Program-made: the position numbers and the translations under genes
Part shown: one piece after another, positions 1 to 9,083 of the stretch
Layout: each line of letters opens with the position of its first letter
How positions within the stretch are numbered: the stretch's first letter is position 1
Source: Nostoc sp. 'Peltigera membranacea cyanobiont' 210A
GTDB taxonomy: Bacteria > Cyanobacteriota > Cyanobacteriia > Cyanobacteriales > Nostocaceae
Length of the DNA: 64,000 nucleotides
Assembly: GCF_002246015.1 (NCBI RefSeq)
Contig: NZ_NOLJ01000002.1
Coordinates: 100,567 to 164,566 of the forward strand
Direction of reading: 5' to 3'
Notes under the pieces: generated by a model
Told to the model about the DNA's origin: nothing
Databases searched by the model: none
Seen by the model: the letters and a program-made list of their open reading frames with translations, nothing else

Positions 1-49
1 GGATTGGGGATTGGGGATTGGCGATTGGCGATTGGGAACTGGGTATTGG
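1..49. repeat. Heptanucleotide tandem repeat (STRR type), GGATTGG-like
   Basis: Seven consecutive 7-base units of the form GGATTGG, with single-base variants such as CGATTGG, GAACTGG and GTATTGG, fill the left edge. Such short tandemly repeated heptamers are known from heterocystous cyanobacteria. The repeat lies just past the 3' end of ctaD, where ctaE would be expected further left, outside the window. Confidence 0.85.
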
Positions 50-96
50 AAAATAGTATTTTGTTTGAATTTATTCCCTAGTCACCAGTCCCCTGT

Positions 97-1833
97 TTAT
101 TTCCGGTCTTCGGGATTGGCAGCAACCGCTGGGTCGGGTTCTGCTCTTAATACTGAATTGGGACCACCAGATAAGACGGGATTGGGATCGTATAAAGGTA
201 CACCTTCATTAGCATTTTCCAACCCGTAGTCGTAGGGGCCTGTAGCCAGTACTGGAGTTTGATCGAAATTTTCGATCGCAGGTGGTGAGGTTGTCATCCA
301 CTCTAAGGTAAGTGCCCTCCAGGGATTATTACCAGCTTTCTCACCGTATAACCAACTCCAAATCGCATTGATGATGAAGGGGAATGTCGAAATTGCCAAT
401 ATGTAAGAACCATAGGTGCAGATTTCGTTCAGTGTGGTGAATTTGGGGTCATATTGGGCGATACGGCGATTCATGCCCATTAAACCCAGTTTGTGCATGG
501 GTAAAAAGGTCATGTTGAGACCCACAATAGTCAAGGCAAAGTGAACCTTACCCCAAAATTCGTTTATCATTCGTCCCGTCATTTTCGGGAACCAGTGGTA
601 AATACCAGCAAAAATTCCTAATACACTACCGCCAAATAGGACGTAGTGTAAGTGGGCAACTACAAAATAAGTATCGTGAACGTGAATATCAAAGGGCACT
701 GCTGCCAACATCACGCCACTAATCCCGCCGATTACAAAAGTGCCAACAAAGCCGATGGCGAATAGCATGGCGCTGTTAAGGCGGATTTTTCCACCCCACA
801 TGGTTGCTAACCAGCTGAAAATTTTAATTCCTGTGGGTACGGCAATGATCATGGTGGTGATCATAAAAAACATCCGCAACCAACCGGGGATACCGCTGGT
901 AAACATATGGTGCGCCCAAACAATTAGCCCCAAAAAGCTAATGGCAAGAGACGAATAAGCGATCGCTTTATAGCCAAAAATCGGCTTGCGAGAATGAATG
1001 GGGATAATTTCTGAAATTGCGCCAAAGAAGGGCAAAATCATGATGTAAACCGCTGGGTGGGAGTAAAACCAGAACATGTGTTGGTATACTACCGGGTCGC
1101 CACCGCCAGTTGGGTTAAAAAATGTTGTCCCGGCAATTAAGTCAAAGGCAAGCAGAATCAGACCTGCTGCTAAGACTGGGGTTGATAGCAAAACTAGCGC
1201 CGAAGTGGCAAACATTGCCCAGCAGAACAAAGGCATTTTGTGTATGTCCATGCTGGGGATACGCATCTTGATCAATGTTACCAGGAAATTTATCGCCCCC
1301 AAAATAGATGATGTACCCAGCAGCAAGACACTCATAATCCAAATGCCTTGCCCCACTTGTCCTGTTACCAAACTCAGGGGAGGGTAGGAAGTCCAACCTG
1401 CATCCGGTGCATCGCCTACCGCTAAACTGGCGATCAGCAATATACCCGCAGGCGGGATCATCCAAAAGGCAACAGCATTCAGCCGAGGAAATGCCATATC
1501 TTTTGCCCCAATCATCAGGGGAATTAGATAGTTAGCAAACCCTGCCCCGGTTGGCACAATCCACAAGAAAATCATGATCGTGGCGTGCAGCGTAAACAGA
1601 CTGTTGTAGACTTCTGGGGTAACAAAATCTATCTCTGGAGTTCGCAGTTCTGTGCGAACCAAGTCAGCCATGACGCCGCCAATGCAGTAGAAAATAAACG
1701 AAGTGACTAGGTATTGAATCCCAATCACCTTATGGTCGGTTTGAAAGCCAAAGAAGTCTTGCCATTTTCTGACCCCTGGTTCCTCACTAAGGGCAGGGAT
1801 ATTGGCAGTTTCTTGCAACTGAGCTTGTGTCAT
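97..1833 (-). CDS. ctaD: Cytochrome c oxidase subunit I
   Basis: Catalytic subunit of the aa3-type respiratory oxidase. It holds heme a and the heme a3-CuB centre and reduces O2 to water while pumping protons. The 578-residue protein has about twelve membrane segments. Visible signatures include the HPAVYIMILPFFG region of the CuB His-Tyr site and the HDTYFVVAHLHYVLFG block with the heme a3 and CuB ligands. The length is typical of cyanobacterial CtaD. It follows ctaC by 53 bases on the same strand, so the two are probably co-transcribed; ctaE is likely beyond the left edge. The hydrophilic C-terminal tail is rich in Pro and Asn, as in other cyanobacteria. Confidence 0.97.
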   Translation of the reverse strand: MTQAQLQETANIPALSEEPGVRKWQDFFGFQTDHKVIGIQYLVTSFIFYCIGGVMADLVRTELRTPEIDFVTPEVYNSLFTLHATIMIFLWIVPTGAGFANYLIPLMIGAKDMAFPRLNAVAFWMIPPAGILLIASLAVGDAPDAGWTSYPPLSLVTGQVGQGIWIMSVLLLGTSSILGAINFLVTLIKMRIPSMDIHKMPLFCWAMFATSALVLLSTPVLAAGLILLAFDLIAGTTFFNPTGGGDPVVYQHMFWFYSHPAVYIMILPFFGAISEIIPIHSRKPIFGYKAIAYSSLAISFLGLIVWAHHMFTSGIPGWLRMFFMITTMIIAVPTGIKIFSWLATMWGGKIRLNSAMLFAIGFVGTFVIGGISGVMLAAVPFDIHVHDTYFVVAHLHYVLFGGSVLGIFAGIYHWFPKMTGRMINEFWGKVHFALTIVGLNMTFLPMHKLGLMGMNRRIAQYDPKFTTLNEICTYGSYILAISTFPFIINAIWSWLYGEKAGNNPWRALTLEWMTTSPPAIENFDQTPVLATGPYDYGLENANEGVPLYDPNPVLSGGPNSVLRAEPDPAVAANPEDRK

Positions 1834-1886
1834 AAGAGTGCTGAGTGCTGAGTGCTGATTTATTACTTTTTTAGGTGGATTGTTGA

Positions 1887-2999
1887 CTAATGGTGAACTT
1901 GATGAAGGATTTCTGGCTTAATTCCCATGTCCTTGGTGTAAGGAGCAAGAAATTCATTTGGGGATAAATCGGTAGGATTAACAGCGATCGCTTGATTCAG
2001 CGTTTCTTTGCTGGCAACTAGCTGTTCTTGCATCCATTTGTCAAAGGCTTCTTGTGGCTCAACAACTACTGGCGCTCTCATTGCACCGTGGTAGGGGCCA
2101 CAAAGTTCGGCACAGATGAGGACATAATCTCCTGCTTTTTTGGGGGTGAAGCGAATCTCGCTTTGCCTACCGGGGATCGCATCTTGTTTTAGGCGGAATT
2201 CTGGAACCCAGAAAGCGTGGATGACATCGTTAGCTGTCATACTGATTTGCACTTCTCGCCCGATGGGGACGTGCATTTCACCTGTAGTTATACCAGTTTC
2301 AGGATAGGTGAAAATCCAGGCATATTGTAGACCAGTGACGTTGACTTGTAATTCTGCTGGTTTACCTGCTTTATCAGGAGTGCCCCCAATTGTCGGAGCA
2401 ACAATACCTACACCTGGGGCATTCCGCAGTTGGGGAATTTGGTCAGCATTGCGGACTTCTGCCGTAGCGGGGTCTTGCATTGCCTCATCAGATTTTTCTT
2501 GATTGAGGTTGGGTTCAGTGCTGGGAGGTGTATCGCTTAAAGTTGCAGCGAGTGCGGTTCCCGCACGCTGCGCGAACGCACTCCCATGCCCTGGCATTTT
2601 CATCGACTCCTGACTCATCGGTGCTTCATGGATAGCATGGGGATCAAAGCCACCGATTTCGTTGTACACATCAAAGCTGTAAACAGAAATACCGATAACG
2701 ATAATTGCTGGGATCGCCGTCCAGAGAATTTCTAAAGGTACATTGCCCTCAACTGGTGGGCCGTCTTCATTGTCACCTGCACGCCGACGATATTTAAATG
2801 CAGAGTAAATTAAAATACCTTCAACGAGCAGGAATATACCTGTAGAAACGATCATCATCGCGTTGAACAGACCATCCACTAATACGGCTTCATCCGTGGC
2901 TGCTGCTGGCAACAGACCGTGATTTTGACCGTACCAAAAGCTGGCGAGCGTTAGCACGATGCCAATGAGTAATGTCCAGATTGAACTTGGAATCTTCAC
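1887..2999 (-). CDS. ctaC: Cytochrome c oxidase subunit II
   Basis: Takes electrons from cytochrome c or plastocyanin through the binuclear CuA centre and passes them to subunit I. Two N-terminal membrane segments (about residues 8-28 and 45-68) are followed by a periplasmic cupredoxin domain. That domain carries the CuA motif CAELCGPYHGAM near residue 298 and the upstream HAFWVPEF His. The 370-residue length exceeds the usual one because a low-complexity insert of about 90 residues (roughly 130-215) lies between the second membrane segment and the CuA domain. Part of the insert is encoded by a palindromic repeat. It is the first gene of the ctaCD unit, divergent from ctaA. Confidence 0.96.
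   Translation of the reverse strand: MKIPSSIWTLLIGIVLTLASFWYGQNHGLLPAAATDEAVLVDGLFNAMMIVSTGIFLLVEGILIYSAFKYRRRAGDNEDGPPVEGNVPLEILWTAIPAIIVIGISVYSFDVYNEIGGFDPHAIHEAPMSQESMKMPGHGSAFAQRAGTALAATLSDTPPSTEPNLNQEKSDEAMQDPATAEVRNADQIPQLRNAPGVGIVAPTIGGTPDKAGKPAELQVNVTGLQYAWIFTYPETGITTGEMHVPIGREVQISMTANDVIHAFWVPEFRLKQDAIPGRQSEIRFTPKKAGDYVLICAELCGPYHGAMRAPVVVEPQEAFDKWMQEQLVASKETLNQAIAVNPTDLSPNEFLAPYTKDMGIKPEILHQVHH
2548..2585. repeat. Palindromic repeat inside ctaC
   Basis: GAGTGCG (2550-2556) and CGCACTC (2577-2583) form a stem, giving a small GC-rich palindrome in the ctaC linker. On the minus strand it reads in frame as GSAFAQRAGTAL. The core CGTTCGCGCAGCGTG recurs in the repeat upstream of crtH near 63438, so this is one member of a dispersed family that has settled in a coding sequence without breaking it. 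Confidence 0.7.
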
Positions 3000-3403
3000 G
3001 GCTTACTTAATTGAATTTACTACGTTATCTTAAACCTGCTCACTTACTAAGGTAGTCTAGGCTGTCAGACATGGGGGACAAAGGTCTGAAATTTTTATTA
3101 ATTTTTTTGCCTATTTCACTAATTTTGAGTATGAGTTTCCTATCATACAACGCCAAAAATAGATGCAAACTAGTGAAAAAAATTAAGAAAAAATTTAGAA
3201 TGCTTAAATTAATTGTGATTAATCAATTTTTGACATCTTGAAAAATACCTAAAGCTTCAGACAAAACTTTGCTGGAGTGATTCAAAGTATAAGTGAGTGC
3301 TAATCTATAAACCCATAGCCTATACGCTAGGGTGGAGATGGGACACTAAAAGAAAATTGAAAATTTTAAGAGAGCCACCAAGAGCGGGCAGAAGGTATCG
3401 TTC
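3000..3403. other. Divergent ctaC/ctaA intergenic region
   Basis: About 400 bases of AT-rich sequence separate the divergent ctaC and ctaA genes. Promoters for both must lie here, but I see no hexamer pair or operator clear enough to name, and no gene. Confidence 0.5.
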
Positions 3404-4399
3404 ATGAGCGAATTTGTCCTACAACAACAAAATGAAGCGGCTCTTCAGCAGCAAAAGCCCAAGGAAATGATTCGGCGCTTGGTGTGGAAAATGTGCATAG
3501 CCACCTTAATTTTGATGGCAATAGGCAGTGCCACCCGCGTCATGAATGCAGGGCTTGCTTGCCCAGACTGGCCCTTATGCTATGGCGAACTCGTGCCAGC
3601 CAAGCAAATGAATCTCCAAGTATTTTTGGAGTGGTTTCACAGATTGGATGCGGCTTTAATTGGTGTAAGCGCGATCGCACTTTTCGGTTTGTCCTGGTGG
3701 CGTCGTCGCTTCTTACCCTCTTGGCTGCCTTGGGCATCTACATTCGCCCTATTTCTAATCGTCTTCCAAGGTATTTTAGGGGGACTCACCGTTACCGAAT
3801 TATTGCGGTTTGATATTGTTACCGCCCATTTGGGAACGGCGCTGTTGTTTTTTACCACCCTCCTGATTATCGGCACAGCACTCATGCCCTATCAGGGAAA
3901 TGGAACTGTTGGTAAGTTGCCTTGGGTTGGTTTAACTGCCGCTGTTCTGGTTTACCTGCAAAGTCTGCTAGGTGCTTTGGTAGGCTCTCGCTGGGCGCTA
4001 CACCAATGCCTCGGCGGTTCTCAACTTTGTACTGTGATGTACAGCCATATTGCTGGTTTGGTGCCACCAACAGTGGCAACCTTGGCAATGGTATTTATCT
4101 GTTGGCGGACACCAGCACTACATCCAGCCTTACGGCGACTGGCAAATATGGCTGGTGCGTTGTTGAGCTTACAAATCTTGTTGGGATTTGCCACCTTCAA
4201 ATTACACCTCCAAGTCGAACCTCTCACCGTCTCTCACCAAGCTATAGGAGCTACTTTGCTAGGTACTTTGGTGGCTTTCACAGTTTTATCACTACGTGAC
4301 TGGGCTACTAGCCGCGACATCACAGTATTGAGCAATGACTGCGGAGTATGGAGTGAGGGAACAGGGGGAGTAGCGGAAGGAAGAATTTCTAACTCCTAA
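3404..4399 (+). CDS. ctaA: Heme A synthase (COX15/CtaA family)
   Basis: Oxidises the C8 methyl of heme O to a formyl group, giving heme A for cytochrome c oxidase. The 331-residue membrane protein has about eight segments and an internal two-fold repeat. Conserved His residues can be seen in FHRLDAA, TAHLGTALLF, SHIAGL and SHQAIGATLL, matching the heme-binding His pattern of the family. The N-terminal stretch of about 30 residues is Gln-rich and cytosolic. It lies 170 bases before ctaB on the same strand, giving the usual cyanobacterial ctaA-ctaB order next to ctaCD. The last 25 residues are low complexity. Confidence 0.95.
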   Translation: MSEFVLQQQNEAALQQQKPKEMIRRLVWKMCIATLILMAIGSATRVMNAGLACPDWPLCYGELVPAKQMNLQVFLEWFHRLDAALIGVSAIALFGLSWWRRRFLPSWLPWASTFALFLIVFQGILGGLTVTELLRFDIVTAHLGTALLFFTTLLIIGTALMPYQGNGTVGKLPWVGLTAAVLVYLQSLLGALVGSRWALHQCLGGSQLCTVMYSHIAGLVPPTVATLAMVFICWRTPALHPALRRLANMAGALLSLQILLGFATFKLHLQVEPLTVSHQAIGATLLGTLVAFTVLSLRDWATSRDITVLSNDCGVWSEGTGGVAEGRISNS

Positions 4400-4406
4400 C
4401 TCCTGT

Positions 4407-4422
4407 ACGCGATTAATCGCGT
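4407..4422. repeat. REP-type palindrome ACGCGATTAATCGCGT
   Basis: A perfect 16-base palindrome followed by CTC, between ctaA and ctaB. It belongs to the same dispersed family (GTAGAGACGCGATTCATCGCGTCT) that surrounds the Y1 transposase gene at 48.7 kb. Confidence 0.7.
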
Positions 4423-4571
4423 CTCTCCTAACTCAGCACAAAATTATGGTCGCAACGGCGAGTATTGCGACCCACGCAGGTGCAGAAAATCTGTGTTTTC
4501 ATTTGCCTGAAAGAGCCAGCCTGAGCGGGGGCTGTATATAAGTTTTTGAAAAATAAGGAACCAGAGCCAAA

Positions 4572-5525
4572 ATGATTGAGACTAATGTCTCTCGCCACCA
4601 CGAAACATTTTTACAGGTAGTTCAAAGTTATTACCAGCTAACCAAGCCTCGGATTATTCCGTTGCTTTTGATCACCACGGCTGGAAGTATGTGGATTGCT
4701 GCTAAGGGAGAAGTAGACCCATTGCTGTTGCTAGTAACTCTCACTGGTGGCACTTTCGCTGCTGCAAGCGCCCAGACGATTAACTGTGTGTATGACCGGG
4801 ATATTGATTATGACATGGAGCGGACGCGCCATCGTCCGATACCTTCGGGTAAGGTGCAGCCACGCGATGCTCTAATTTTTGCGATCGCACTGGCGACGAT
4901 TTCTTTTACACTCCTAGCAGTATTTGCCAATCTGTTAGCTGCGCTGCTAGCTTTCTCTGGCATCGTCTTTTACATTTTGGTCTATACCCACTGGCTGAAA
5001 CGCCACACCCCTCAGAATATCGTTGTTGGTGGTGCGGCTGGGGCAATTCCGGCTTTAGTGGGTTGGGCTGCTGTCACAGGCACATTAAGCTGGTCAGCAT
5101 GGCTGATTTTTGCCATCGTCTTTTTGTGGACACCACCCCATTTCTGGGCGCTAGCTCTGATGATTAAAGATGACTACGCAAAAGTTGGGATACCAATGTT
5201 ACCTGTGATTGAAGGTACTACGGCAACTGTAAAGCAGATTTGGTACTATACGCTGGTAACAGTATTTACAACCGTGTTATTGGTATATCCCTTGGGCGCA
5301 AGTGGAATTCTTTATGCTGCGATCGCTGTAATTCTGGGAGGATTATTTATCCACAAATCTTGGCGGCTGTTGCAAAATCCAGAGGATCGCACTGTCGCTA
5401 GAGAGTTGTTTCTCTTTTCCATCTCCTACATGATGCTGTTGTGTCTGGGGATGGTAGTTGATAGTCTTCCCATTACCCATAATCTAATTAATGCAGCGAT
5501 CAATCAGTTGCATTTTATAGCTTAG
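4572..5525 (+). CDS. ctaB: Protoheme IX farnesyltransferase (heme O synthase)
   Basis: UbiA-family prenyltransferase that adds farnesyl to the vinyl group of protoheme, the step before CtaA. The 317-residue protein has about nine membrane segments. The prenyl-diphosphate site [19 protein letters not shown] (about residues 75-93) holds the DxxxD Mg-binding motif and the RTxxRP signature. The second loop has [13 protein letters not shown] and [13 protein letters not shown]. It lies downstream of ctaA and acts with it to supply heme A to CtaD. Confidence 0.97.
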   Translation: MIETNVSRHHETFLQVVQSYYQLTKPRIIPLLLITTAGSMWIAAKGEVDPLLLLVTLTGGTFAAASAQTINCVYDRDIDYDMERTRHRPIPSGKVQPRDALIFAIALATISFTLLAVFANLLAALLAFSGIVFYILVYTHWLKRHTPQNIVVGGAAGAIPALVGWAAVTGTLSWSAWLIFAIVFLWTPPHFWALALMIKDDYAKVGIPMLPVIEGTTATVKQIWYYTLVTVFTTVLLVYPLGASGILYAAIAVILGGLFIHKSWRLLQNPEDRTVARELFLFSISYMMLLCLGMVVDSLPITHNLINAAINQLHFIA

Positions 5526-5669
5526 GGGATGGAAAATTTAGCGATCGCGTTTGGTAAAGGGGCGCGATCGCATTTTCAGAAATTAAAAAATATACATAAT
5601 AATTAGAGTTTGGCGGATTTGCGATTAAAAGTAAAATTTCAGTCATAGGCAAATTGATCAAAAATCTAA

Positions 5670-5912
5670 ATGTTGACAAATTACATTCGTACAGCATTGC
5701 ACAAAGCAACCTACGAGTTGCTTGAGGATGGAACTTTTTATAGCGAAATTCCAGAATGTCAAGGAGTTTGGGCAAACGCTGCAACACTAGAAGCTTGTCG
5801 GGAAGATTTGCAAGATGCTCTTGAAGGATGGATTATTTTAGGATTGCGTTTGGGTCATACTCTACCTATACTTGATGGTGTTGACCTGAATTTCACCAAA
5901 GAGGTCGCCTAA
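5670..5912 (+). CDS. hicB: HicB-family antitoxin
   Basis: Small 80-residue protein with the HicB/UPF0150 partial RNase H fold: TYELLEDGTFYSEIPECQGVWANA followed by a helix with LEACREDLQDALEGWIILGLRLG. In this family it neutralises HicA and usually autorepresses the operon. Its TAA stop shares one base with the ATG of the next gene (hicA), so translation is coupled. The order hicB-hicA, antitoxin first, is the reverse of the E. coli arrangement. Confidence 0.85.
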   Translation: MLTNYIRTALHKATYELLEDGTFYSEIPECQGVWANAATLEACREDLQDALEGWIILGLRLGHTLPILDGVDLNFTKEVA

Positions 5913-6130
5913 TGCCACCCTTTGGATCGATTAATCGGCGGGATTTGATTCGTTATCTGAAAGATGCAGGTTTTAATGGCCCTTACCCAGGTGGTAAGCA
6001 TCAATACATGGTGAAAGGTGAATTAAAGCTGACAATTCCCAATCCACATCAGGGAGACATCAGCCCAAGCTTACTAAATAGAATATTACGTCAAGCTAAT
6101 ATAAGCAGAGATGAATGGGAAGCGTTATAA
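5912..6130 (+). CDS. hicA: HicA-family mRNA interferase toxin
   Basis: The 72-residue protein has the HicA dsRBD-like fold. It shows RRDLIRYLKDAGF, the GGKHQYM segment with the catalytic His, a basic strand LKLTIPNPH, and the terminal helix LLNRILRQANISRDEWEAL. HicA toxins cleave mRNA independently of the ribosome. It overlaps hicB by one base. All expected core elements are present, so the pair looks intact. Confidence 0.87.
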   Translation: MPPFGSINRRDLIRYLKDAGFNGPYPGGKHQYMVKGELKLTIPNPHQGDISPSLLNRILRQANISRDEWEAL

Positions 6131-6147
6131 ATTATATGCGCGATCGC

Positions 6148-6351
6148 TCATGAGACAATAATCTCTCGTGCGATCGCACTAGGGGTTAACTCAATTGATT
6201 CCGGCTGTAAATACAATTGAATTGCTTCTTTAATATTTTCCAAAGCTTCTTCTTCAGTTTCTCCTGCTGAAGTACAGCCAGGTAACTCTGGACACCATAC
6301 AGCCCAATCGCCTGTTTCTAGGTCTGATTCAAGAATCACGCGCCATTTCAT
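6148..6351 (-). CDS. Orphan HicB-like (UPF0150) protein
   Basis: 67 residues with the HicB-type strand-turn-strand DWAVWCPELPGCTSAGETEEEALENIKEAIQ, split here as DWAVWCPELPGC and a helical EEEALENIKEAI. It is convergent with hicBA and has no HicA beside it on its strand, so it is either a solitary antitoxin-like protein or the remnant of a second pair. It ends only 17 bases from hicA. Confidence 0.8.
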   Translation of the reverse strand: MKWRVILESDLETGDWAVWCPELPGCTSAGETEEEALENIKEAIQLYLQPESIELTPSAIAREIIVS

Positions 6352-6383
6352 AGCTAATCCTCTGGGATGTAAACTACTAAATT

Positions 6384-7820
6384 TTACTTAATATTACATT
6401 TTTCGAGTTGCGAAATTAGACAAGAAAATCTAGAAGTCCAATTACCAAACCCATGATATAACATAAAAATTCCACTTGGTAGATGTCCTTTAGGTGCTGA
6501 TAAAGTAAAGTTAAGGTCACTATAGTTTTTCCAAGAACTGTTCATACACCATCCCACGCTATTACCAAAATCACACCAGATTTGATAGCTATTAGAAGAT
6601 TTTCCCCCAACACTATCCCAAATTAACCTCTGCACAGTGAATCCAAATTTTCCATAGCTGTTATCGACCCAGAGGTTGTTTATAGTGCGTATTAGCTCAC
6701 AGTGGAATCTGGTAATATATTCTAAGTCAAGCCACTTCTCTATTTCTCGACCAGATATCTTGAGAAGGATAGCCATAGTTTCTTCATCAGCATCTCTCCA
6801 TCTTTGTTGTCTTAATAAATTCTCCAGTTTGTTGTAATCTACCTGCATGAGCATACGATAATTTGCTTGGGTAGATGTATTAGTTTTTATATATTTTCCA
6901 TATCTGGATGTAGAAGATGGATAAATTATAGGATTAAAACTTTTTATTACCTCATCAACAGATTGATAGCGTTCCTTCACATAATCCTGAATTAACTTAT
7001 CTAAAACTTGCCCAAAATCAGGAGTAATACTTCTACCTTGTGGCAAGAATTTTCTCCAGAACCAGCAACCTCTGAGCGCATCATAAAGTTCATCAGAACC
7101 ATCTGCTTTTGGTAAACATTGAGTTAATAGCCGAATACAAGTTACACCCAAACTATAAAGGTCACTTGCAGGGAAAACTTGACCACGCATTTGCTCTAAT
7201 GGTGTATATCCAGGCGTTCCTACTGTTGTGCCAACACCTACAAAAGTTTTTGTAATTTGTTTAGAAACACCAAAATCAATTAATATTAGCTTGCCATCCA
7301 GACGACGCATGATATTTTCTGGCTTAATATCTCGGTGAATTACACCGCGTTCATGGATAAACTTTAGGATAGGTAATAAATCAGTTAAAAGCTGTTTGAT
7401 TTTTTCTTCGCTAAAGGCTCCCTGCTGCTGCAATTCTTGTAATAAATTCTGCCCCTCAATTAACTCTTGTACCAAATAAAGCCGCTTATCCTGTTCAAAA
7501 TAAGCAATCAAACGGGGAATTTGTGGATGTTCTCCCAAGTCATAGAGTCGCTTCGCCTCTTGCTTAAATAACTCTGTTGCTTTCTCCAGTGCAGCCGTTC
7601 CTTCAAATTGAGGGACAAATTGCTTAATTACGCAAGGTTCGTCTATCCTATCTGCATCCCTGGCTTCATAAGTTCTGCTAAATCCACCCTCACCCAAAAG
7701 CCGTATTACTTGGAAACGGTTTCTGAGTAATGGTGTTAGTGTTTGTCCACACTTAATGCAAAACTTATTGTCATCAGGGTTAAAAGGATTTGAACAACTG
7801 GAATTAGAACAGTAAAGCAT
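6384..7820 (-). CDS. Zinc-ribbon Ser/Thr protein kinase fused to a GUN4 domain
   Basis: A 478-residue soluble protein. An N-terminal four-Cys zinc ribbon (CSNSSCSN and CIKCG, residues 4-25) is followed by an Hsp/PKN2-type kinase domain (about 35-290) with the glycine loop LLGEGGFSRTY, VIK lysine, HRDIKPENIM catalytic loop, IDFGVSKQ and GTPGYTPLEQ. The C-terminal part (about 325-478) matches the GUN4 fold: LENLLRQQRWRDADEET, and a late APKGHLPSG. GUN4 binds bilins and porphyrins in chlorophyll synthesis. Here it probably acts as a ligand-sensing output or input of the kinase, which is an inference. The N-terminal layout resembles SpkB-type cyanobacterial kinases. Confidence 0.88.
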   Translation of the reverse strand: MLYCSNSSCSNPFNPDDNKFCIKCGQTLTPLLRNRFQVIRLLGEGGFSRTYEARDADRIDEPCVIKQFVPQFEGTAALEKATELFKQEAKRLYDLGEHPQIPRLIAYFEQDKRLYLVQELIEGQNLLQELQQQGAFSEEKIKQLLTDLLPILKFIHERGVIHRDIKPENIMRRLDGKLILIDFGVSKQITKTFVGVGTTVGTPGYTPLEQMRGQVFPASDLYSLGVTCIRLLTQCLPKADGSDELYDALRGCWFWRKFLPQGRSITPDFGQVLDKLIQDYVKERYQSVDEVIKSFNPIIYPSSTSRYGKYIKTNTSTQANYRMLMQVDYNKLENLLRQQRWRDADEETMAILLKISGREIEKWLDLEYITRFHCELIRTINNLWVDNSYGKFGFTVQRLIWDSVGGKSSNSYQIWCDFGNSVGWCMNSSWKNYSDLNFTLSAPKGHLPSGIFMLYHGFGNWTSRFSCLISQLEKCNIK

Positions 7821-8004
7821 ATTTGGGAATAAGCAGATGGTGTCTATTAAGTTTTCCCATTTTCTGTTTACTAGGTTTCACGAGTCTTAATATTTTTGAG
7901 CAAATTTACTTCTAGTGGCGGCTACAGTCTCAACTTACTTTTGCTAGCTTAGTGATATAGAGTTTATCGCTCCCCAGTAAGCGGCTGGAAGCAAAAGGAT
8001 TAAT

Positions 8005-8880
8005 ATGGCTCATTTAAATCAGCGTCGCTCTCAAAATGTCAACGGCGATTTTTATGTAGATACTACCTGTATTGATTGTGATACCTGTCGCTGGATGGCT
8101 CCTGAAGTATTTTATGATGTTGACGATCAATCGGCTGTTTATCATCAACCAACGAATGAGGCGGAAAGATTAGCAGCACTTGAAGCACTTTTAGCTTGTC
8201 CTACTAGTTCTATTGGCACAGTTGAAAAACCAAAAGATATCAAAGTTGCTCAACAACAGTTTCCAATATTAGTAGCAGAAAATGTTTACCACTGCGGCTA
8301 TCATTCTGAAAAATCTTACGGTGCTGCTAGCTATTTAATTCAACTTCCAGAAGGTAACATTTTGGTGGATTCTCCCCGATTTACGCCGCCTTTAGTCAAG
8401 CGTTTAGAAGAACTGGGACCAATTCGTTATATGTACCTAACTCATAAGGATGATGTCGCAGATCATCAAAAGTTTGCCGAGCATTTTCAGTGCGATCGCA
8501 TCCTCCACACTGATGATATTACTGCGGATACTCGCAATGTAGAAATACAGCTAACTGGTTCTGAACCATTTACTTTGACTCCAGATTTATTAATTATCCC
8601 AGTTCCCGGTCACACGAAAGGACAAACTGTTTTACTCTACAAAAATAAGTTTCTATTCACTGGCGATCATCTCGCTTGGTCAGAAAGCTTGCACCAACTG
8701 ACTGCATTCCACGGAGCCTGCTGGTATTCTTGGTCAGAACAGACTAAATCAATGCGTAACTTGGCTAATTACTCTTTTGAGTGGGTACTACCAGGTCATG
8801 GACGAAGGTTTCATTCTGATAGGCAAACCATGCACCAGCAGATGCACAAGTGTATTGAGTTGATGGAATCTTTGAATTGA
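8005..8880 (+). CDS. Ferredoxin/metallo-beta-lactamase fold protein
   Basis: 291 residues. Residues 15-75 form a single-cluster 4Fe-4S ferredoxin-like domain with CIDCDTC and a later LLACPTSSIG Cys. The rest is an MBL-fold hydrolase domain with the metal motif THKDDVADH (about residue 149), PGHTKGQT, FTGDHLAW and PGHGRRFHSD. Fusions of this type occur widely in cyanobacteria and plants; the substrate is not known to me. The first His of the usual HxHxDH motif is replaced (THKDD), so the metal site is variant. Confidence 0.82.
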   Translation: MAHLNQRRSQNVNGDFYVDTTCIDCDTCRWMAPEVFYDVDDQSAVYHQPTNEAERLAALEALLACPTSSIGTVEKPKDIKVAQQQFPILVAENVYHCGYHSEKSYGAASYLIQLPEGNILVDSPRFTPPLVKRLEELGPIRYMYLTHKDDVADHQKFAEHFQCDRILHTDDITADTRNVEIQLTGSEPFTLTPDLLIIPVPGHTKGQTVLLYKNKFLFTGDHLAWSESLHQLTAFHGACWYSWSEQTKSMRNLANYSFEWVLPGHGRRFHSDRQTMHQQMHKCIELMESLN

Positions 8881-8929
8881 CATTAAATAACTAACTTTTC
8901 ACGTTATATGGAAAAGCCCAGGAAAAATC

Positions 8930-9020
8930 TAAACCCCTAATCCCCTTCCCGACGCGGGAAAGGGGTAAATTCAAAGTCTCTCTCCTAAAAGGAGAGAGAT
9001 TTAGAGAGAGGTCAGACTCT
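8930..9020. repeat. Twin-hairpin intergenic repeat upstream of dhaK
   Basis: CCCCTTCCC with its complement GGGAAAGGGG (8942-8965) and CTCTCTCC with GGAGAGAG (about 8979-8998) form two adjacent hairpins. Neither is followed by a T run on the plus strand. This looks like a dispersed intergenic repeat rather than a terminator. Confidence 0.55.
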
Positions 9021-9083
9021 ATTGCATAGAAACGAGAAGCGCTATAACCTGAGTTTTAGCACCTTTTTAACCAAACACGGATT

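Noticed and set aside
11..229. 72-codon plus-strand frame at the left edge
   Set aside because: It is antisense to the ctaD 3' end and begins in a heptamer repeat.
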